From Thuidium tamariscinum (lineage: Eukaryota > Streptophyta > Bryopsida > Hypnales > Thuidiaceae): DNA of 64,000 bases. The notes beneath the pieces were generated by a model. It saw only the letters and a list, made by a program, of their open reading frames with translations. It made no database searches and was not told the origin of the DNA. Shown here piece after piece: positions 56,977 through 64,000 of this stretch (the first letter of the stretch is position 1; each line of letters begins with the position of its first letter). The stretch is taken from contig OX344752.2 in the NCBI GenBank assembly GCA_947034885.2, forward strand, positions 1,302,001-1,366,000, written 5' to 3'. The position numbers and the translations under genes are program-made.

Positions 56977-59322
56977 TTATTTTTGAACACTATCTTTCGA
57001 AACAAATGAGGAGAAGGTACAGGAATAACATGGTTCCCAGTGTCCCACGTACCGGACTTCCATATTGTCGGTCGCAGGGTTCTTTTCGAATTGCGTGCGA
57101 CGGGGGGTCCCTTGATACAACAACAGTGCCTGCAACAACAGAAGAATCATCGAACATTCAAGTTGTGAATGTTTTGTAACAGTTTGGGGACGAAAAAGTC
57201 TAACTGAACTGGAAATTTTCAAACGTAAAAAAATGTAGGAAGCCACATGATCGTGAAGTCTACATTTAGACTGGATGATTTCAAGTGGGAACTGCAGAAT
57301 GGCTCACATGGGAACCCAAGTTATAATAATATGATAATTAATGGTCAATCTCTGCCAATAGCCTAAACAAGGGTGTAAAGTAGTTGACATGCATTGTAGG
57401 GTAGGGCAGATGCGACGAATCCAATTATTCCAGTATGGGTTGAGCTAGAAATGATGATTGTGGTGATAGTTTCTAGACTGCTCAAAAGAAAGCATGGAAT
57501 ACAGCTCGATTGTGAGTAGGACTGTAGCTTTTCTTCTTTTCTTCTTTTCTTCTTTTTCTTGACAGTAATGAAGTAGGACAGTAGCTTTAACTTACCTTGA
57601 GGTACTGCTCTTCATCTAGAGTGAACCTGTGGTACATTCCTGGAGGCAAGACAATCAGATCGCCTTTCTTGATCTCGATACGAATCCATTGTCCGTCGAA
57701 GTCTCGTACGTCCTCATAGCCTGTGGATAGCCCCCATGGGTGGCGTCAGACTGTCAGCTTGCCTCAGAATTAGAGGATTGGAGACGACTTGAAAGGAGGC
57801 AATTCGGGCCAATCTAAGTTTCAAAGGGAACCAGTACTTGGAAGAGAAATTAATTCAGGGCTCAAAATCCTGCAGGATTGGGTTTGGAACCAACAACAAC
57901 GTCTAATTGACAGAAACCATAAACTATGACACTCACATGTACTGATTTCTTCTGGCTAGATTTCAGCATTAATCACAACATTCTCTACCTGAGAAACTCC
58001 TCACTTACGGTTTGTGTGACACCTAACTAATTAATTAACTAGATTGCCTCTCCACTCTCCGGTCCAGTCCAGTATATCAGCAGTACTACTCTTGCGGAAG
58101 GGTATTAAGTAAAGCAGTGACCGGCTTCTTGCTACTTACTACTAAAAAGGTCTACTACACAGTCGCAGAAGCGAAGGAAACCTGGTTGAATGCGTATTGA
58201 GTTATCAGAAGCCCCATTACGGTAATCCATGTTGCTAAACCAGCTCTTTGTAATCAACATAACACCTGCATCGTAATCTCTACTAGTCACACTCGAGGGG
58301 ATAATGATAACCGATTAACCCACCTACTCCATCAAGAATGAACCGAATCTCTTCATGGTCATGAAGATGCTCCATAAAAAACTTCTTCGTATTCTCCTCG
58401 AAGTTCGGGAGCTTCCCGGGAGTAACGGTCAACACTTCCTGCAACCATGCACGGCCCAAGTGTCAGTCAGAAAAGATCATAAAGAGTTTACATGTACAGT
58501 ACAGTAAGTTCGTCATTATTAGGAGAGGGGGTTGACTTGTGCAAAGTGCGAAATGCAATTGGAAAAGAACGATCTATAACTCGACCACGTGGCGTTGACT
58601 TGTGAAAAGGGCCCATCCTCCCCAGAATACAGGGCCTGGCTTTAGAACAAGGAAAATTAGAGAGCAACACTGATGACAATAATCGTAATTGATTATAACC
58701 AGCGGGGTAGGTAGGTACAGAAGTGTCCATCTTTCCAGTACCTCGTAGTTGTAACCGCGAGCACTCTTGATCTTGTTCAGAAATCTATTGTTCTCGAAAC
58801 CTTCGGTTTCAATTTGCGTCCACGTGAGGACACCCAACTCTGAAAAGTTACAAACATATTAATTAGAATAGCAATTAATATTGGAATCAGTTTTGGGAGA
58901 TATCCAACTGAAGGGGAGAGCGGCGCCTTGCACGCACGTCTGAACCTTGGATTTCAACGATCAGAGAATGCGCAGCAAGTAACTTCATGCCCACACTAAT
59001 ATGACTATTGACACTCCATTGACCTAAACTCAGGCACACGTATTTATTATTGAAACCACAGTTCATGTGGCAGCACATGAGCCGCATGCACATTCTAAAA
59101 CCAGAGGTGTAAGCTTCCGTCCTTTCCAAGAAGCTCAGACACACTATCTAGAGAAATGATTTTAAGTAGTTAATTCTAATTTCATTGAAGAAAAGCCGGA
59201 CTGCCGGAGGATGGTTTCTTACTGTGCAGATGATCGGTGGAGACTTCTCGGTTGGGATAGTACTGATGCGGCTGGCAAGGGGGTTCATCGTTGGGGTTGT
59301 AGTACCAAGCCCGGATGGGCAT
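56977..59322 (-). CDS. ARD: Acireductone dioxygenase (methionine salvage), five coding exons
   Basis: The enzyme oxidises acireductone to the keto-acid precursor of methionine plus formate with Fe2+; Ni2+ forms give a different product. It recycles methylthioadenosine from ethylene or polyamine synthesis. Exons 59322-59223, 58839-58742, 58438-58324, 57720-57596 and 57129-56977 join by GT-AG in matching phase to 196 aa, within the family's usual 180-200. The protein opens [12 protein letters not shown], as dioxygenases begin M..AWYMDD, then LGVLTW, the cupin motif [11 protein letters not shown] with metal ligands H90, H92 and E96, [36 protein letters not shown] with H135, and ALLLYQGTP. The C-terminal ~35 residues ([21 protein letters not shown]..) fit poorly to the usual ending. 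The ATG at 59322 is chosen by family length. An acceptor site 15 bases upstream is in frame without a stop, so a longer N-terminus or a 5' UTR exon is possible. Confidence 0.92.
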
Positions 59323-62130
59323 CGATTTCTTCACTTCCTGCCACACCAGTACGAAACTTTAACAACACAGGATTGTACTTTCGATCGGGACTAGAGGATG
59401 AGATCGAAATTTCCAGTGGATACGAAGCTAGTTTCCCAGAATCTTATCGACTAGAAGAATTGAAAGGGGTGGTGGAGGTGGTGCCGTGGTGAAATGGACG
59501 GGAACGTACGCCATCATAGTCATCACCGCTGGCAAATGGGATTTTTACAATACGGTGCATGATGAATATTCTACAGCAATGATGGTGGACGCAAATTAAA
59601 GGTGACTCGTGCATGCACCATTCAGGCACCTTTAAAGTTTGCCGCTGCGAATAGCATTCCGTTGCAGTATCTACCGCCATTGCGATAGCTAGCTGAGGAG
59701 ATGATAGGCAGAGAGATCGCGCGATCGATATATCCCGTGACTTCCTGCCACATGCAACGGATTCATTCATCAGTCGCACGGAACGAATCTGATGCAATCC
59801 CACATAAAAAATCATGAAAATCTTCCCTGTTAACCCGTTCTAAGTAGTTTCCTACAATGCAGGAGATTCGGGTTTCGAGGTTGCGTCCAAGAATTGAAAT
59901 ACGAAGACTGCCTTCTCTCACCAAAATTCAAACTTCATGACAGTTAGCAGCCGTCGAAACAGCAACGACCTATTTGAAAACCTGGTTGCAAACTTGCAAA
60001 CGGACCACATTTGTAACGGAATTGACTGACGCAACAAGCGATTGGTGCAGGAGAGAGAAGTAAGCTGAAGCACGGGGAACCATAAGTAAACTGTCAGCAT
60101 ACGCCGCAACAGGCGGTAATTGTGTGCGTGCTATTCCTGACCTTCAATAGCTCCTTTCCTCCCAGACTACAACCTCCGAGGCAGAGAGGGATGAAGCTAG
60201 TGAGAGGCAGGAAGAGACTGCACGCCTCGTCGCTCGCTCGCCTAAGGCATAAATTTCCTGGTCAGTTCAAGCCGAAGGATCGATCACAGAAAAAATTAAG
60301 CAGAGGCACACACCACTCAGGAGACATGTCAATGAGTTCACAATCGTCCGGCCCTCTTCTACATGTACGTGTACGAGGGAACTTCTTCTTCCTCAGAGCC
60401 TGCTGTCTGAGCGATACAGTACTAGCTAGAAACTCAAGAGACAGCTAGAACAAGACCTGAGAGCCTGGAACTGACGAGCTCCCGGAGTCCTAGGCAAGCA
60501 CTAAACTGGAATTAAAGGACTAGAGAAAGGCGATAATTCGGTTCAGTCGCGGTCCAGTACATGCAAACGACACACTGTTCCATCCGCAAGCAGGTCAGGT
60601 GGTCCCCAGTTTTGATTTTCTCGAGGGATGTCTATAATCGCTCCACATTTCAATGTTGCAGGAAAGACTAATAAACCTCCGGCAGCACTACACGGCTAAG
60701 TTAGCTCTAGTGACCGAGTCCAGGCTCATTACACATACACCGAGTTCGAAGTTCCAGTTTCGCACACAGTTCGAGATTCTCGTTTCGTATTCCTAGATGT
60801 ATCGAGCGAGATCCAAGCGCGTCACACATTCCCTATGGAACGAAGCTGGAGCACACCGGTTCGTTAAATGTCCACCGATCGGACTACGTACACGCCACGA
60901 ACTGCGGAATCTCGAAATTCTCTCTATTGCCACTCTATCAAACAATCCACACAATTGAAGAGTACAAACAAACTCCGATCTATCAAGCCACACTTGAACC
61001 AACCCCTCTAAGTAGCGCTCAGTTTAGATGCCAATCCTAGCTCACTCGATCTAGCCACTGAATTGTAGGCGCTTCTCATACGTACCAGGGGGAAAAAAAG
61101 TACACCCGAAATTACACTACGGAACTCGAAGATCCCAGTCCCGATCGAACCTAGGATCGAATGCACCACACCCCACGCCATTCCCGGTGACAAGATCACC
61201 AACACTAGCATTCACAACATCATAGCCACTATCTAGAGATTAAACCGTTTCGTCATCCCACTCGAGAACTAGACATCATCTACTATCTTGGGTTACAAGT
61301 AAAATGGGATGAATTCACGTACGTACTGATCGAATGCTTTAAACAAATCGTCAGTTTTTGCTCCCCACACTCCACCAACGTCCGAAATAGCAGCGACGTC
61401 AACCTGCAATGGCATATATACTGAGCAGCAACCTCCCTGGAAGAGGGCGCCGCTTCATTGCTCGAGAGGCAGCAGTTGCAACCAGACGTTTGTCGTAATC
61501 TGCAAGCTGTCGTGACGGCGACTGTGAGGAAAATAAGGACGAGGAGAGGAGAAACCTAACTTGCACTCGATTCCACCATAAAGAATAGTTTTTTTTTACG
61601 GAGAATGTGGTGCACACCACTACACCAGTGGAAATCTGTCGCCTAATCAGCTGTAAGGTTCATTCTGTGTGTGGAGTTGTCTGTTGCTTTTAGAGCTTGT
61701 TTGGGACTTGTTTGGGGAGGAGCAAAAGCTGCAGGCGCCTGTTTCCAGGTAAGAGCTGTGGGACTGGAGGAGGAATTGCGGCCTGGAATCTCGGAGGCTC
61801 CATCACTTCTTATTTTAATGACCTTTTTTATAATGATGCTCAGTTTGGCTCTGTCGAGCCTCCTCGTTTGTCCGAAATAGTCCTCCACTTTCGGCGGAGA
61901 ATGATTTAGCGGGAATGCAAATTTACCAAGGACGATGGAGGGAAGACTGGACGGAAGAGTGCTTCCTCTACGTCGGCTGCAGTGAGGGAGCGGGGAGGGC
62001 TGGCTACTCATTTCTTTGGGCTACTTGGCTTCGGCGTACACGCCGCCAGAAACCGACCTGGTCCAAAGACAATCGACGAGGCTGGAGAAACCGACCATCA
62101 ATTTGAGGGTTTGGGGAGCAACTTGTCCAC
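59323..62130. other. G+C-richer region upstream of the dioxygenase, unassigned
   Basis: Composition stays close to genic for almost 3 kb. Open frames (60122-60448 +, 61643-62011 - with 61671-61880 + across it) are basic or Ser-rich and motif-free, and those on opposite strands overlap. The region most likely holds 5' UTR introns or promoter of the dioxygenase, and possibly a further non-conserved gene. Two G-rich/purine-rich stretches and no clear TATA box were seen. Confidence 0.35.
61293..61415 (-). CDS. Possible small 5' exon or 40-codon ORF
   Basis: On the - strand an ATG at 61415 opens MPLQVDVAAISDVGG..DDLFKAFDQ, of ordinary soluble-protein composition unlike the surrounding frames, and runs to a stop at 61293. 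A donor-like GTACGT overlaps its 3' part (near 61326 or 61322). If spliced at 61322 it could join in phase with the acceptor just upstream of the dioxygenase start at 59322. A GTATATATG sequence lies just before the ATG. No family is recognised and it may be chance. Confidence 0.2.
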   Translation of the reverse strand: MPLQVDVAAISDVGGVWGAKTDDLFKAFDQYVREFIPFYL

Positions 62131-62279
62131 AAATTCCTTCCAAACTTGAGCCAAGATATCATAACTTGAATGAATAAATAGGGATCAAAGTTATTTGGTT
62201 ACTTTCTAATGCAATGGGTCTTAAATCCCATTTGTTAAAAAAAAATCAAAAAATCAAAACGGATTTATACTCTAAAAAT
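62131..62279. other. AT-rich spacer
   Basis: Short stretch without recognisable features at the border between the G+C-richer island and the repeats. Confidence 0.4.
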
Positions 62280-62701
62280 GGGTGATTGCAAGAAACACTT
62301 CACGTTATTGGCTTAAAACGTTGTTTTTGGACATAATAATGGTAGTACTATGCGATCCTGACAGTACAACACGTCGTATGCATGCCTACAAATATTAATT
62401 GTCGATTTCGCACGCCTATAGATCTGGGCCGTCAGTGTAGTACTATGCAATACTATAGACTACTACAAGTACTTCATAGGCCACATGGAGCAAAAAATAG
62501 AAAAAAAAGGGTCTATGGACCTTTTTATTTTTAATAATTAAAAAAAAATCAAAAAATTATTTTTAAAAGAAGCCATTTTTCTAAATAGAATTGAGCTCAA
62601 TTGCTCATATTGCAACAAAAAATTCTTCTAAATTTTTTTTCCCTCTTTGTAGCATTTATGCAAAGGAAAGTCACTTTGACCCCATATGGACAATAGAAGT
62701 C
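62280..62701. mobile_element. Truncated copy 3 of the GATTGCAAGAAACAC element
   Basis: It opens GGGTGATTGCAAGAAACACT and follows 48604-49363 closely (TAGTACTATGCAATACTA, AGGCCAC..GAGCAAAAAATAG, GGGTCTATGGACCTTTTT, TCACTTTGACCCCAT). It breaks off at about 62701, where CACTACAAGAAACACTATTC begins a second, similar but diverged start. The right terminus is absent. Confidence 0.65.
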
Positions 62702-62839
62702 ACTACAAGAAACACTATTCACTTTTCGTAGTGTTTTCATGGATACTGCATTTTTGACGTATAATACTGCGAGTACTATGGATATTATCCGCAAATTGCC
62801 ATTGTGTTGTACTTTTGAAACGTGTACTGAAGTGAGCAA

Positions 62840-63777
62840 TTAACCCCTAAAGTTCTTTGACTATGTTTTTACCAAAAACCCTTCAAAACTGCCATTTGTA
62901 ATACAAGTACCAAATATTCGGAAAATATTATTTTTGGACATATATAACTGTATGATCTTGTAGTATTCAGGTTTGAGAAGATGAGGAAAAAATTTCAGAA
63001 TTTTTTACCGTATGGGTTACAAGATATTAGTGTTTGAAGTTACAAAAATCATTTTTTTATCACTGTGAAAATCCGGGCAGCTGCACTTTACAAGCTCACA
63101 TTTGCATGAAAAAGAGTCCCAAATGGTAGTTCTTCTTTGGATTCATTCTCCAAGGTAAGTTGGCTACATGCTCAAAAAAATTTTAATCATTTGGAATTAG
63201 ACAACATATAGAAAAAAATAGTAAGTAAAAAGAAGTAGAGAATGATTCAAAATACTAAATTGTTAAAAATTTATTTGTGAAATTGAAACTTGCCAATCCC
63301 AATGGTTCAAATGTTGTAATAAACAACCTACACCCAGTGTTTTTATTTTTTTCCAAAAATATTGAAAAATTGAGTAAAATAAAGGACTTCAAAGTTTATT
63401 TTAGAGTAGGGAATCTATATGTACCCACAAACTAAAACTCTTCATAACTTTTGACTCATTAGTCCAAATGGAATGATTCAAAACTTTCCATATATATATA
63501 TATATATATAAATCTATTAAACCAATTTCAAATTTTTATTTTCTAAAAAAATAATTTTTTTTATCTGCCCAAACTACCCGAGTTGAGAAATAAACATCTT
63601 ATGTGATAACTTTTTACCATGCAGTCAAAATTCACGAAAATTGTTGGGCTTTAAAGATATTCCTCGTCCACACCTTCTATTAAAATTTGGTCCCAAAATA
63701 TAGAAATCTCTAGTCACACATACATGCCTGAAATAGTTATGTTGCCAAAAAAAGCATGTTGGTCCTTTAAGGGTTAA
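62840..63777 (+). mobile_element. TTAA-bordered element, copy D, 938 bp
   Basis: It starts TTAACCCCTAAAGTTC and ends CCTTTAAGGGTTAA, with TTAA at each border. It is collinear with copies B and C throughout, e.g. GACTATGTTTTTACCAAAAA, GGGCAGCTGCACTTTACAAG, the TTTGGAATTAGACAACATAT block near 63190, and the final GCCAAAAAAAGCATGTTGG. A short TA run lies near 63489. There is no coding capacity. Confidence 0.8.
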
Positions 63778-64000
63778 TGTGGCCAATGAATGACATTATC
63801 TTACATGTTACATTATTTAAAAAGTTTGACAGGTGGACAAATATAGGGTCAAAGTTAGACATGAGAGTATTGTGTCCATGCAGCAGTACTTAGGAGCGAA
63901 GGACTTCGATTTTCATCAGAAAATACCGTGATCCAATTTTTAATTCATAAAAAATAAAAAAAAGACCTTTTAATTTATTTTTTAATTATGGCCATTTTTC
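63778..64000. other. AT-rich end of window
   Basis: No feature is recognised. Confidence 0.4.

Noticed and set aside
60122-60448. 108-codon + strand basic frame
   Set aside because: Random-looking Arg/Ser-rich translation, no homology recognised, lies in the probable leader region of the opposite-strand gene.
61643-62011. 122-codon - strand frame, possibly a second gene upstream of the dioxygenase
   Set aside because: An overlapping + strand frame is equally open, composition is Ser/Pro-rich without domains, and no splice pattern supports it.

Overview
This is a nuclear window from a streptophyte green plant. The evidence is a multi-exon light-harvesting protein CP26 gene, a plant-type Na+/Ca2+ exchanger with EF-hands, GT-AG introns throughout, and long AT-rich intergenic DNA full of small terminal-inverted-repeat elements. 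The CP26 and acireductone dioxygenase proteins look diverged from flowering-plant forms as I know them, so a bryophyte-, lycophyte- or charophyte-grade organism with a fairly large genome is my best guess. I cannot name the species.

Four protein-coding genes can be supported, all in islands richer in G+C than the surroundings. (1) LHCB5/CP26, + strand, 4935-6788, six exons, 325 aa, with an unusual Lys/Ala/Pro repeat after the transit peptide. (2) A two-exon gene, + strand, 7966-9425, 367 aa: a ubiquitin-fold/PB1-like N-terminus followed by a trypsin-like domain that seems to lack its catalytic His. Its 3' end is the first unit of a ~145-bp tandem array. (3) An NCL-type Na+/Ca2+ exchanger with two EF-hands, + strand, 32482-36591, seven exons, 602 aa. 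(4) Acireductone dioxygenase (methionine salvage), - strand, 59322-56977, five coding exons, 196 aa. They belong to unrelated pathways (photosynthetic antenna, proteolysis-like fold, ion homeostasis, sulfur recycling), with no sign of a gene cluster.

The rest is AT-rich DNA with repeats at many levels. A family of ~0.9-kb elements (complete at 20494-22960, 27638-28540, 54294-55235 and 62840-63777; partial at 1217 and 44755) has TTAACCCCTAAAG-type ends and a TTAA at both borders, which resembles piggyBac target and terminus rules. CACTA-type MITEs with 3-bp target duplications lie at 18419, 30950, 38834 and 54066. A PIF/Harbinger-like MITE with TAA duplications lies just upstream of the exchanger (31664-32058). 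Other inverted-repeat elements are at 13404, 20165, 26692, 48021, 48604, 51429, 53546 and 62280. Two insertions are dated by flanking direct repeats: 9841-10335 (12 bp) and 20753-21368 (14 bp, nested in a TTAA element). A near-perfect 585-bp hairpin (14167-14751) has a decayed relative at 43105-43560.

Region by region: 1-4600 repeats; 4600-10400 gene island with LHCB5 and the protease-like gene; 10400-32060 repeat-rich; 32060-36600 exchanger gene; 36600-56140 repeat-rich; 56140-62130 G+C-richer island with the dioxygenase and unexplained sequence; 62130-64000 repeats. I saw no tRNA, rRNA or CRISPR. No convincing new multi-gene system is present. The best leads are the TTAA elements, the frame-preserving CP26 intron, the apparent pseudoprotease and the long hairpin.
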